DNA of 32,354 nt, taken from Devosiaceae bacterium (GTDB taxonomy: Bacteria; Pseudomonadota; Alphaproteobacteria; Rhizobiales; Devosiaceae). Position numbers and translations under genes: made by a program. Location: positions 1 to 32,354 of the forward strand of contig JAKISW010000032.1 of the NCBI GenBank assembly GCA_021648375.1. The letters run 5' to 3'. A model generated the notes under the pieces. The model made no database searches. It was not told the origin of the DNA and was given only the letters and a program-made list of their open reading frames with translations. Positions 24,938 to 32,261 of this stretch are shown piece by piece; the first letter of the stretch is position 1; the number at the start of each line of letters is the position of its first letter.

Positions 24938-25041
24938 GCTGATTTTGCTTGCCATTGGTTAGCCCGCAATGATTATAGGGATAACGTCCAGCATTTTGAA
25001 ATATGTCAATTCAAATGAGTTGACGATGGGAAAGTTTGGCT

Positions 25042-25671
25042 ATGCCATTTGAAGTCTGGACTATTTACGTCGTTACAGTGCTCGCATTTATGAGCACCCC
25101 TGGCCCCAGTCAACTGCTGATACTTTCAAATAGTGCGGCTCATGGTTTTCGACGATCTGTGGCTACTATTTGCGGAGACTTGAGCGCCAATTTTTTTCAA
25201 ATGCTTGCGGCCGGATTGGGCTTAGCAGTAATTTTGTCTACATTTGCCAACGCACTAACAATAATTAAATGGCTGGGTGTGGCTTATTTGACGTGGCTGG
25301 GTATAAAAATGATGAGAAATGCAACTTCTGCTGAGGCGAAATATTATGGAGTGCAAAAATCCGCTTCACTTAAAACTTTGTGGCTACAGGGGTTTTTAAC
25401 TTCAGCGGCAAACCCCAAGGCGATTGTATTTTTTGCTACACTTTTCCCACAATTTATCAATCCTGACTTGGATTTTGTCACACAGTTTTTAATTTTATCC
25501 GCCACGTATTTAGTTATCGATGGCATGTTCTTGTCCGCCTATGGACTGGGTTCAGATTGGATTGCAAAAAAATTTATGGGCAATGGGAAAAAATGGATCG
25601 AGAGAACTGGTGGAGCGTTTATGATTATTGCGGCCGTTTTATTGGGTCTCAAAACTGTTGGTGAAAGATAG
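25042..25671 (+). CDS. LysE/RhtB family amino acid exporter
   Basis: The 209-aa membrane protein has about six helices and the family opening FMSTPGPSQLLILSNSAAHGF (motif of the LysE/RhtB group), then GVAYLTWLGIKMMRNA and the second-half motif GFLTSAANPKAIVFFATLFPQF. Members export homoserine, threonine, lysine or other amino acids by proton antiport; the substrate here is not determined. I prefer ATG 25042, 7 bases after GGGAAAG, over the in-frame TTG at 25036. It stands alone on the plus strand and converges with the reductase gene 112 bases downstream. No neighbouring LysR-type regulator is present, which is usual for RhtB-like but not LysG-controlled genes. Confidence 0.9.
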   Translation: MPFEVWTIYVVTVLAFMSTPGPSQLLILSNSAAHGFRRSVATICGDLSANFFQMLAAGLGLAVILSTFANALTIIKWLGVAYLTWLGIKMMRNATSAEAKYYGVQKSASLKTLWLQGFLTSAANPKAIVFFATLFPQFINPDLDFVTQFLILSATYLVIDGMFLSAYGLGSDWIAKKFMGNGKKWIERTGGAFMIIAAVLLGLKTVGER

Positions 25672-25783
25672 TTGTGGCAAAATTGTTGGGCTTAGATTTT
25701 TTGCATCACCAACATGAAGCATACAACTGGATTACCCTTTCGCTGGTTTTTTGAACTAGGGAATGACGCGGTAACTTGAGTAT

Positions 25784-26311
25784 TTAACTTCTACAATATT
25801 TCTCAAACTGAGAAATAAAGCTGCTCATCAATTGTTGGTTTTTGTCTATTTCAAGATATTCAAAAATTTCCTGAGGTGATTTTTTCATAAGATCAAATTT
25901 TAGAAAAATATCTTCATTAAAGCGCTCGCTTACGGTTTTAAGTACAAGGCGAAGCTGCCCAAGCATATCTTCCCCACGATGGGAAGCGTGCATAAGAACA
26001 ATTGGTTTGCCAATTATTTCATCTCTGGAAACCAGCCAGTCAATTGCGTTTTTTAGACCGCCGGGAATTGATCTGACATATTCAGGGCTGGCAATAATCA
26101 AACCATCGCTTGCATCTATTAGCCTTGCAAAAGCATTTACACTGGCCGGTAAAATTTTGCCCTCAAGGTCAGGTGAAAAAACCGGCAAACTGGCGATTAA
26201 ATCAAAAACTTCTATGTCATGGTGCGGTTTTGCAGTCGATTGTAAAGCGCGCAACATTGCGGAATTGGTGGAGATTTTGCGTGAGCTACCTGATATAGCA
26301 AGAAATTTCAT
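25784..26311 (-). CDS. NAD(P)H-dependent FMN reductase-like flavoprotein
   Basis: The 175-aa protein has the flavodoxin-like fold of the NADPH-dependent FMN reductase family. The N-terminal phosphate loop is FLAISGSSRKISTNSAML, which would bind the FMN phosphate. The isoalloxazine-side segment is IIASPEYVRSIPGGLKNAID, a family hallmark. It probably reduces FMN, quinones or azo compounds; chromate or quinone reduction cannot be told apart from sequence. It starts 10 bases after the stop of amn on the same strand, with a GAGAAGG ribosome site very close to the ATG, so it is probably the second gene of an amn operon. Confidence 0.86.
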   Translation of the reverse strand: MKFLAISGSSRKISTNSAMLRALQSTAKPHHDIEVFDLIASLPVFSPDLEGKILPASVNAFARLIDASDGLIIASPEYVRSIPGGLKNAIDWLVSRDEIIGKPIVLMHASHRGEDMLGQLRLVLKTVSERFNEDIFLKFDLMKKSPQEIFEYLEIDKNQQLMSSFISQFEKYCRS

Positions 26312-26321
26312 GCCTTCTCAA

Positions 26322-27788
26322 TTACTGAAACGCGGTTTCGGCAAACGAGCGCAATTTGCGTGAGTGGATGCGCTCGGCAGGTTGTTCGCGTAAAATTTCC
26401 ATGGCTTTTATGCCGATTTTCAGGTGTTGATTGACCTGAGTTTGATAAAATTTGGAGGCCATACCGGGTAGTTTTAGCTCTCCGTGCAATGGTTTGTCAG
26501 AAACGCAAAGCAATGTGCCATAGGGGATGCGAAAGCGAAAACCGTTGGCAGCGATTGTGGCGCTTTCCATATCCAGAGCAATGGCGCGGGATTGGGAGAG
26601 GCGGCGCACCACTTCTTTTTGCTTCCACAATTCCCAGTTTCTATTATCAACCGTTGCCACGGTACCGGTACGCATGATGCGTTTTCTGTCCAGACCTTTG
26701 AGCTTGCTGACCTCGGTAATGGCTTCCTCCAGCGCCACCTGCACCTCAGCCAATGCAGGAATTGGCACTGAAAGGGGCAGGTCGGCATCCAGCACATGAT
26801 CTTCGCGCATATAGGCATGGCCAAGCACATAATCCCCAAGTGATTGGGAATTTCTAAGGCCCGCACAATGGCCCAGCATCAGCCATGCATGGGGACGTAG
26901 TACCGCCACGTGATCGGTGGCGGTTTTGGCATTGGAGGGACCAACACCGATATTTATCATCGTAATGCCCCTTTTGTGGCCTGAAACCAGATGATAAGCT
27001 GGCATCTGGGGAAGCTTGTTTGTTGGCTCTCCAATTATGTGACCACCATGGCGAGAGTTATGAGTGATCAGATTTCCCGGCTCGACAAATCGATCATAAT
27101 CCTTATGTCCATCTTCCATATGGGTTTTTGCCAGACGGCTGAATTCATCGATATAGAATTGATAATTGGTGAAAATTACAAAGTTCTGAAAGTGAGATGG
27201 ATCGGTTGCGGTGTAATGAGTTAGCCGTTGCAGGGAATAATCTACTCTTGGGGCTGTGAAGGCGGCCAGTGGGCGCGGGGCGCCTGGGTCCGGGATCATG
27301 GTCCCGTTGGAAATTTCATCATCGGTATTGCCAAGATCAGGCGCGTCATAAAGATCTCTTAAGGGAACATCCAGCCCTGCCGCATCAATACCGCTGCTGG
27401 TGTCTGCCGCATAATGCAGCGGGATTGGGGTATCTGACTGGGAAACTTCGATGGTTCCTCCATGGTTTTTCAAAACCAGCCCCAATTGCTCGATCAGATA
27501 GTCCTTATAAAGTTCTGTGGCGGTGATGGTTGTGGAATAGACGCCGGGAGAATGTAAAAATCCGTAGGGCAGGGAACTGGAGGATTTTTTATAGCTGGTG
27601 ATTTTTACCTCAACCTTGGGGTAAAATGCGCGCACTTTTCCATCCTGAGGGTTTCCCTCGATCAAAGATTTGAAGTTATCGCGGATGAAATTTACATTGC
27701 GCTCGTAGATTTCATGGACATAGGCCCAGGCTTTTTCAGAATCATTAAAGGATTTTGCTGGTACTGGATCGGGGCTGATTAATTTCAT
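26322..27788 (-). CDS. amn: AMP nucleosidase
   Basis: The enzyme cleaves AMP to adenine and ribose 5-phosphate, trimming the adenylate pool. The 488-aa length fits the family. The N-terminal Amn-specific domain (about 1-180) includes GKVRAFYPKVEVKITSYKKS. The C-terminal nucleoside-phosphorylase fold has HKRGITMINIGVGPSNAKTA, HAWLMLGHCAGLRNSQSLGD and the purine-site segment ALDMESATIAANGFRF, followed by PYGTLLCVSDKPLHGELKLPG. The ATG is preceded by AAGGAA about 14 bases away, which is rather distant. A good promoter candidate lies 36-64 bases upstream. It is followed by the flavoprotein gene in the same direction. Confidence 0.96.
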   Translation of the reverse strand: MKLISPDPVPAKSFNDSEKAWAYVHEIYERNVNFIRDNFKSLIEGNPQDGKVRAFYPKVEVKITSYKKSSSSLPYGFLHSPGVYSTTITATELYKDYLIEQLGLVLKNHGGTIEVSQSDTPIPLHYAADTSSGIDAAGLDVPLRDLYDAPDLGNTDDEISNGTMIPDPGAPRPLAAFTAPRVDYSLQRLTHYTATDPSHFQNFVIFTNYQFYIDEFSRLAKTHMEDGHKDYDRFVEPGNLITHNSRHGGHIIGEPTNKLPQMPAYHLVSGHKRGITMINIGVGPSNAKTATDHVAVLRPHAWLMLGHCAGLRNSQSLGDYVLGHAYMREDHVLDADLPLSVPIPALAEVQVALEEAITEVSKLKGLDRKRIMRTGTVATVDNRNWELWKQKEVVRRLSQSRAIALDMESATIAANGFRFRIPYGTLLCVSDKPLHGELKLPGMASKFYQTQVNQHLKIGIKAMEILREQPAERIHSRKLRSFAETAFQ

Positions 27789-27823
27789 TTAGCTATTAAA
27801 ATTCCTTATTGGCTGGGTCTAAA

Positions 27824-27852
27824 ATTATGATGGTCCATTTATAGGTTGTTAG
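27824..27852 (-). promoter_or_regulatory. Candidate amn promoter
   Basis: On the minus strand, CTAACA (27852-27847) and CATAAT (27829-27824) are separated by exactly 17 bases and lie upstream of the amn ATG. They match the -35 and -10 consensus at 4 and 5 of 6 positions. No operator symmetry was noticed. Confidence 0.45.
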
Positions 27853-27897
27853 CGATATATTCTTCTACATATCACAGTTTGGTGAAAGGGTCTTATA

Positions 27898-27996
27898 ATG
27901 CCGCAATTAAAGACCATATTAGTTGCAGGTTCTAAAAAGCGGCATTCGTCCCATGCATGCTTAGAGCCAAAAAATTGCCGGTTGTGGTCCCCCTAA
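27898..27996 (+). CDS. Candidate 32-aa micro-ORF
   Basis: The ATG at 27898 follows GAAAGGG by 7 bases, a good ribosome site, and the frame runs for 32 codons to TAA. The peptide is basic and holds two Cys and two His (MPQLKTILVAGSKK, then RHSSHACLEPKNCRLWSP); no family is recognised. It lies on the plus strand in the 296-base gap between two minus-strand genes and is followed by an intrinsic terminator. It competes with the reading of the same stretch as a non-coding RNA, because a perfect TATAAT overlaps the ATG. Both could be true if transcription begins further upstream. Confidence 0.3.
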   Translation: MPQLKTILVAGSKKRHSSHACLEPKNCRLWSP

Positions 27997-28064
27997 ACCT
28001 CAACAGAACAGCCGGTGGTTTGTTTGAAGGGTCGTGATGCTTATGGCATTGCGGCCCTTTTTTT
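27905..28064 (+). ncRNA. Candidate small RNA ending at a strong intrinsic terminator
   Basis: A perfect TATAAT at 27894-27899 would start a transcript near 27905; a clear -35 is lacking. The stretch ends at a 14-pair stem-loop followed by seven T. Inside are a stem pairing GGTTCTAA (27928-27935) with TTAGAGCC (27961-27968), and a weaker TTGTGG/CCTCAA pairing enclosed by CCGG repeats. Neighbouring genes are all on the other strand, so the terminator cannot serve them. It does not resemble tmRNA, SRP RNA or RNase P RNA. This is a structural prediction by eye only. Confidence 0.45.
28027..28064 (+). terminator. Intrinsic terminator of the plus-strand transcript
   Basis: AAGGGTCGTGATGC (28027-28040) pairs with GCATTGCGGCCCTT (28046-28059) over 14 positions, three of them G-U, around a five-base loop, and a run of seven T ends at 28064. 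The T-run orientation means it stops plus-strand transcription. Confidence 0.85.
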
Positions 28065-28084
28065 GCTGGCGCTTTAGTTTGGAT

Positions 28085-28504
28085 TCAGTCGGGATATTTT
28101 TTGCGTGTAGCTACCATGCTAAACTCGATAAGCTGTTTTAGAATTTTGCTATCGATCTGCTCCAGCCGTTTTATGTATAGACATCCCTTGCCCATTTTAT
28201 GGGGCCCCAACTTGTCCAGAAACTGCTGTTGGTTGGGAATAACTCCACCTAAATAGACCACAATTGCAGCTTTTCTGGCAGCGAAACTAACCAGACATAT
28301 TTCCTGTTCACTTCCGTTGGCCTGTTTGTAGCGATAGGATCCGGCCCCGATAATTGAAGGGCCCCACATTTTGGCTTTTTCACCGGTTAGTTCCTCGCAT
28401 AGCTGCATAAGCCATATTGCATCGTCCCGTTTTTGAGCCGGCTCAATCGCCGCTATGTAATCATTAGGTGAAACATCAGTTGCGCGGGTTTTATTTTGCG
28501 CCAT
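28085..28504 (-). CDS. DUF1801 protein (first of a tandem pair)
   Basis: The 139-aa soluble protein has the DUF1801 (YdhG-like) pattern: YIAAIEPAQKRDDAIWLMQL at the N-terminus, the central WGPSIIGAGSYRYK, and the C-terminal HKMGKGCLYIKRLEQID. The fold is a compact alpha/beta domain related to iron-chaperone frataxin-like proteins; the biochemical role is not established. It is the last gene of the minus-strand cluster and begins 5 bases after the stop of its paralogue. The two share the order of motifs but little identity outside GKGCLYI, so the duplication is old. Confidence 0.85.
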   Translation of the reverse strand: MAQNKTRATDVSPNDYIAAIEPAQKRDDAIWLMQLCEELTGEKAKMWGPSIIGAGSYRYKQANGSEQEICLVSFAARKAAIVVYLGGVIPNQQQFLDKLGPHKMGKGCLYIKRLEQIDSKILKQLIEFSMVATRKKYPD

Positions 28505-28509
28505 TCTTA

Positions 28510-28926
28510 TTACTCCTCTACGATATAGCGACCGCTTAGGTCGGTAGCAGAACGGTGGATAATTTTATCCAGAACGTCAATATTTATATCACTTAAGTTA
28601 TTTATATAAAGGCAGCCCTTGCCACGTTTATGCTTGCCAAGTTTTGCCAGCAACGGGTCATCATCAGGTTGATACCAAAGAATATGCAGGCTTAATTTGG
28701 TTTTATGCGGGGCAAACCCGGTAATGAAAGTTTCCCCGGACCTGCCCGACGGATAGCGATATTTTACCCGGCCAAATCCTATGGTTTTTGTACCGGCCAT
28801 TCGCGCCGGTTGGCCGGTATGTTTTTCCATCATTGCAACGATTGCATGTATGTCAGCGAGTTTTTTGGCATCATCAATGCTTGAGATAAATTTTTGAACG
28901 GCAACGTCAGTAATTGCTTTGGTCAT
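28510..28926 (-). CDS. DUF1801 protein (second of a tandem pair)
   Basis: The 138-aa protein shares the DUF1801 layout: a helical N-terminus (VQKFISSIDDAKKLADIHAI), the central GTKTIGFGRVKYRYPSG and the C-terminal HKRGKGCLYINNLSDIN. It starts 3 bases after the stop of the secreted paralogue gene upstream, with GGAGAT as ribosome site, so it is translationally linked to that gene. No signal peptide is visible, so it is cytoplasmic while its upstream neighbours are exported. The function is unknown. Confidence 0.85.
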   Translation of the reverse strand: MTKAITDVAVQKFISSIDDAKKLADIHAIVAMMEKHTGQPARMAGTKTIGFGRVKYRYPSGRSGETFITGFAPHKTKLSLHILWYQPDDDPLLAKLGKHKRGKGCLYINNLSDINIDVLDKIIHRSATDLSGRYIVEE

Positions 28927-28929
28927 CGT

Positions 28930-29583
28930 TTAATCTCCAACGGCGAATTTACTTATCGGCGGTTCTTCCTCTCCCCATATTCTTTTGGGATTAATCTGGT
29001 CATCATAGGTTGCATCAACGTCAAAGGATTTGAGCACAAACCTGCCACTTTCAAATTTCCACAATCCGGATGCCGAAGCATCAGCTATGCGGCGCCATTT
29101 GGTAATGGAAAAAATTGTGTTGTTCTCAGGATCAACTTTCAAATTGAACAGAGTATTGGTGGTGCTGAAACCCCTTAGTCTGATATCCAGCACTTTTTCA
29201 AAAGTATCATCAGTGAAATCTATGTCATATTCCGGTTCTGCAAAATGCAGTTGATTGACTTCTTGAGCGCCCTCTTCAAAACCATATAGAACCGAGCCGG
29301 AATTAAACGGGCCGTCACTACATGGGAAAACATAAAGAGTGAATTTATTTTTAGGCGCATCCGCTTCTTCATAAGAATAATTAAATTGCAACTCAAAAAC
29401 TTCTGGTTTGACCAGATTGCTATTGTCCCGGATTATTGAATCACAATTGTTGCTGTAGTCGGAGTAAAATTGTTTTTGAACCGAAGTGTAAAATCTGTCG
29501 CTTGTTGCCAATGCCGGAAAACTTAAAGCGGCAGCGCCAGTTAAAAAAATCAAACTGGTGGTTTGAAAAAATTTAATGTGCAT
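28930..29583 (-). CDS. Secreted DUF1176-like protein, paralogue A
   Basis: The 217-aa protein from ATG 29583 (GGGAAAG about 11 bases upstream) has a signal peptide ending near SFPALA, then a mature domain with two cysteines (Cys47 and Cys88) shared with the next two genes, probably a disulfide. Shared motifs are LYVFPCSDGPFNSGSVLYGF and, near the end, ITKWRRIADASASGLWKFES and VLKSFDVDATYD. The pattern recalls DUF1176, in which a C-x-x-G-x-Y/F-N segment and a W-x-W/F-x-x-G end are typical, but the match is from memory and partial. The function is unknown. A longer frame to 29643 starts at TTG and would spoil the signal peptide. It has the most diverged tail of the three. Confidence 0.72.
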   Translation of the reverse strand: MHIKFFQTTSLIFLTGAAALSFPALATSDRFYTSVQKQFYSDYSNNCDSIIRDNSNLVKPEVFELQFNYSYEEADAPKNKFTLYVFPCSDGPFNSGSVLYGFEEGAQEVNQLHFAEPEYDIDFTDDTFEKVLDIRLRGFSTTNTLFNLKVDPENNTIFSITKWRRIADASASGLWKFESGRFVLKSFDVDATYDDQINPKRIWGEEEPPISKFAVGD

Positions 29584-29611
29584 TTTTTTAACTGCTTTCC
29601 CCTGTCTGCCA

Positions 29612-30274
29612 TTATTCATATTTGGGAGGCTCACCATCCCCAAAAATTCGAATCATGGAAACTTCTCCGTCATAAGTCGGATCAATATCAAAGCTTTTGA
29701 GCACCCATCGTCCCTGTTTGAATTGCCAGCGCCCGGAGGAGGATGCATCTGCAAGGCCCCGCCATTTGCTGTTGGAATAAAGGGTCATGGTTTTATGGTC
29801 GAAATCGGGATTGGTCAGGTTTTCCCACGCGTAAAAACCGTTAAGGGTGATTTTATCAACAATAGTTTCTTTTTCATTTTTGTAGGTGACATCAAAGTCA
29901 GGAAAGGGAAAGAAAACCTGCCCTACCTCATCATATTCATTGGCTCTGAAATAAACCGAACTGAAATTGTAGGCACCGGCATAACAGGGATATTCGTATA
30001 GGCGATATTCCAGGTCGGGTTGGCTGGGTTGTTGGTATTCGTCGCGATAGGAAATCTGGTAAATATATGGCTTGGTGACTGTAAGGTCCGGACCGGTCAA
30101 AAGCCCATCGCAGACATTTGTATAGGCGGCTAGAAATTTTTCATGCACCAGTGCGTCTATAGGGGCGTTGGGGGGAGGGGCAATAGCATTGCCGCTGGCC
30201 AAAATCGGTGTGGTTGCGGCACCGAGCATTGCGCCAATCAAAAGCAGTTTTGCAGGTATTAATTCAATACGCAC
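29612..30274 (-). CDS. Secreted DUF1176-like protein, paralogue B
   Basis: The 220-aa protein starts at GTG 30274, chosen because GGAG lies 7 bases upstream and because it gives a clean signal peptide (LLLIGAMLGAATTPILAS). The mature part has a proline-rich lead-in (APPPNAP), Cys55 and Cys97, the motif LYEYPCYAGAYNFSSVYF, and the conserved end SKWRGLADASSSGRWQFKQG with VLKSFDIDPTYDG and GDGEPP. YPCYAGAYN is the closest of the three to the DUF1176 pattern. It lies 28 bases upstream of paralogue A and 69 bases downstream of paralogue C. A TTG-started frame to 30331 exists but has no ribosome site that I can see. Confidence 0.72.
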   Translation of the reverse strand: MRIELIPAKLLLIGAMLGAATTPILASGNAIAPPPNAPIDALVHEKFLAAYTNVCDGLLTGPDLTVTKPYIYQISYRDEYQQPSQPDLEYRLYEYPCYAGAYNFSSVYFRANEYDEVGQVFFPFPDFDVTYKNEKETIVDKITLNGFYAWENLTNPDFDHKTMTLYSNSKWRGLADASSSGRWQFKQGRWVLKSFDIDPTYDGEVSMIRIFGDGEPPKYE

Positions 30275-30343
30275 TTGAAGACTCCTGTTGTGATTTTGTT
30301 TGTAGGATTGATCAGGCTGTCTGGCTGTCAAAAGTTTACCCCT

Positions 30344-30976
30344 CTAATCATAGTTAGGTGCCTCGCCTGGGCCGTATATACGCTCTGCCTTGCGTTTGCC
30401 GTCAAAGGCGGCATCAACATCGTATGTTTGCAGTACAAATTGACCCTCAATAAAGCGCCATTGGCCGACTGTAAAAGCATCGGCTGGTCCGCGCCATTTA
30501 TTGTAGGAATACATGGTTTTAGTCTCAGGGAAAAAATTGGCGTTAAAAATCTGGTTGCTGGCGGAAAAGCCGGTAACCTCTATATTCGTCACCGCTCCAT
30601 AGGAATCGTTGTTTTCATAGGTGGTTTCAAAGGTTGGAATAGCAAAACTCAAATTGGTGATCTCATATATGTCGTCGACTCCGAAATAGACAAATCCCTG
30701 ATTGTAGGGACCATCAAAACACAAATATTCGTACAATTGATAAGGGCGTGGGGGAAAATCTTCGTCGCCGTAATTAAATGTCATCTGGTAAATTTTGGGT
30801 GTCGAGGGGGAGTTGCCTGGAATTAGGCTGCTACAATTTCCAGCATAAAGAGTTTCAAAAATCTGCTGAACGCTCTCTGTTGTATTAACAACAGCCTTTT
30901 GCGCAACGGCCCCATTGGGCATTTGCAGCAGCAGGGCAAGGGCAAATGGAGTTGCAATGGTTTTGAATTGTTTCAT
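30344..30976 (-). CDS. Secreted DUF1176-like protein, paralogue C (operon head)
   Basis: The 210-aa protein from ATG 30976 has a signal peptide (FALALLLQMPNGAVAQ), two cysteines (Cys48 and Cys86), LYEYLCFDGPYNQGFVYFG, and the conserved end NKWRGPADAFTVGQWRFIEG, VLQTYDVDAAFDG and GPGEAP. It heads the minus-strand cluster of three secreted paralogues and two DUF1801 genes. It is divergent from the helicase gene with 99 bases between starts. The open frame continues to 31105, into the helicase gene, but those added residues are not signal-like and are unlikely to be translated. The function is unknown; export to the periplasm is inferred from the signal peptide. Confidence 0.72.
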   Translation of the reverse strand: MKQFKTIATPFALALLLQMPNGAVAQKAVVNTTESVQQIFETLYAGNCSSLIPGNSPSTPKIYQMTFNYGDEDFPPRPYQLYEYLCFDGPYNQGFVYFGVDDIYEITNLSFAIPTFETTYENNDSYGAVTNIEVTGFSASNQIFNANFFPETKTMYSYNKWRGPADAFTVGQWRFIEGQFVLQTYDVDAAFDGKRKAERIYGPGEAPNYD

Positions 30977-31075
30977 GAGTGCACCAAAATTCTTGCAATT
31001 AATACTATTAGTAATGCACAAATGAGGAAAAACACCAAAGGCAGATTCTTTTGTTCGCCTTGGCAGGTATAGAAA

Positions 31076-32176
31076 GTGAATTTCAGTTTGAAATGGACCG
31101 AGCAACAGGATGAAGCTTTAAAAGCAGTTTCCAAATGGCTAAAAACTCCTAACGCGCCACAGGTTTTTAGGCTTTTTGGCTGGGCAGGAACCGGAAAGTC
31201 CACTTTGGCGCGTCATCTGGCGGGGGATTTAGGCTCGGTAAGGTATGCGGCATTTACCGGAAAAGCAGCTCTGGTGATGCGAAAGCGCGGCTGCAAGGGG
31301 GCCACAACAATCCATTCTTTGATCTATAAAATGGTCTCGGAAGCCGAGGGGGAGCCGCGCTTTAAGCTGGATGATGAAAGCTCGGCAGCAGACGCTGATC
31401 TTATCGTTATTGATGAAGTTTCCATGGTTGATGAAGAGCTGGCGGCTGATCTGCTTTCATTTGGCACCAAGGTTTTGGTGCTTGGTGATCCGTTTCAATT
31501 GCCACCGGTGCAGGGAGCGGGATATTTTATTGCCGAGGAGCCGGATTTGATGCTCACCCAAATTCACCGGCAGGCCAAGGACAACCCTATTATTCGCATG
31601 TCCATGGATGTGCGCGAGGGGGGGTATCTGGAGCGTGGGCGCTATGGCGAATCCAAAGTTATCGGAAAATCTCAAGTGGATCAGGATGAGGTGAGGGCGG
31701 CAGATCAGGTATTGGTGGGGCGCAACATCACCCGTTTGAATTATAACAACCGCCTGCGCGAGTTAAAAAACCTCCCTTTTCAAATGCCGACCGTGGGGGA
31801 AAAACTTGTTTGCCTAAGGAACAACGCCAAACGCCGTTTACTGAATGGTCAAATGTGGCTGGTCAGTGAGGTCAAGCAAAAGAACAAGGGCAAAATCTCC
31901 CTGACTCTGTTGCCTGAAGATGGAGGAAAGCGCGAGGTACGCGTTACCACCCATAAGGCGTTTTTTGCCGGTGAGGAGGGGAATCTCAGCTGGCCGGAAC
32001 GGCGCGGGCTGGATGAGTTTACCTTTGGATATTGCCTGACGGTGCACAAAGCCCAAGGCAGCCAGTGGGATAATGTTTATATGTTTGATGAGAGTTTTGT
32101 ATTTCGCGAGACTTCAGCGCGCTGGCTTTATACGGGACTGACAAGGGCGGCTGAAACTATAACCGTTGTGCAATAG
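31076..32176 (+). CDS. Short RecD-like superfamily 1 DNA helicase
   Basis: The 366-aa protein has a minimal SF1B (RecD/Dda-like) helicase: Walker A GWAGTGKST at 35-43, motif Ia near FTGKAAL, Walker B IDEVSM with D113-E114, motif III LGDPFQLPPV, motif IV IHRQ, motif V LTVHKAQGSQWDNV and motif VI YTGLTRAAE with Arg357. A C-terminal UvrD_C_2-type region lies between IV and VI. It should move 5' to 3' on single-stranded DNA using ATP. It lacks the N-terminal domain of RecD2 and so resembles phage Dda in size. The start is GTG 31076 with a weak ribosome site. Its last 58 bases are repeated downstream. Confidence 0.9.
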   Translation: MNFSLKWTEQQDEALKAVSKWLKTPNAPQVFRLFGWAGTGKSTLARHLAGDLGSVRYAAFTGKAALVMRKRGCKGATTIHSLIYKMVSEAEGEPRFKLDDESSAADADLIVIDEVSMVDEELAADLLSFGTKVLVLGDPFQLPPVQGAGYFIAEEPDLMLTQIHRQAKDNPIIRMSMDVREGGYLERGRYGESKVIGKSQVDQDEVRAADQVLVGRNITRLNYNNRLRELKNLPFQMPTVGEKLVCLRNNAKRRLLNGQMWLVSEVKQKNKGKISLTLLPEDGGKREVRVTTHKAFFAGEEGNLSWPERRGLDEFTFGYCLTVHKAQGSQWDNVYMFDESFVFRETSARWLYTGLTRAAETITVVQ

Positions 32177-32179
32177 GGG

Positions 32180-32214
32180 GCCTAATTGTATTAGGCGCGC
32201 GCTCTGTTTTTTTT
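32180..32214 (+). terminator. Possible helicase terminator
   Basis: GCCTAAT (32180-32186) pairs with ATTAGGC (32190-32196) around three bases, and eight T follow at 32207-32214. The 10-base spacer between stem and T-run is longer than normal, so termination is possible but not assured. Confidence 0.45.
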
Positions 32215-32215
32215 C

Positions 32216-32261
32216 GGGGACGACGAAACGAAAAACCGGAGCCACTTTTTCTGTCGTCCCC
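32216..32261. repeat. Inverted repeat between the two helicase tails
   Basis: GGGGACGAC (32216-32224) and GTCGTCCCC (32253-32261) are perfectly complementary nine-base arms. Inside them GAAAAA pairs with TTTTTC around a ten-base loop. It may be a small mobile palindrome or a second terminator; no transposase or target duplication is seen. Confidence 0.6.

Noticed and set aside
30275..30826. 183-codon plus-strand open frame
   Set aside because: It lies antisense to secreted paralogue C, which has a signal peptide and motifs shared with two other genes; the plus-strand product resembles nothing and has no ribosome site.
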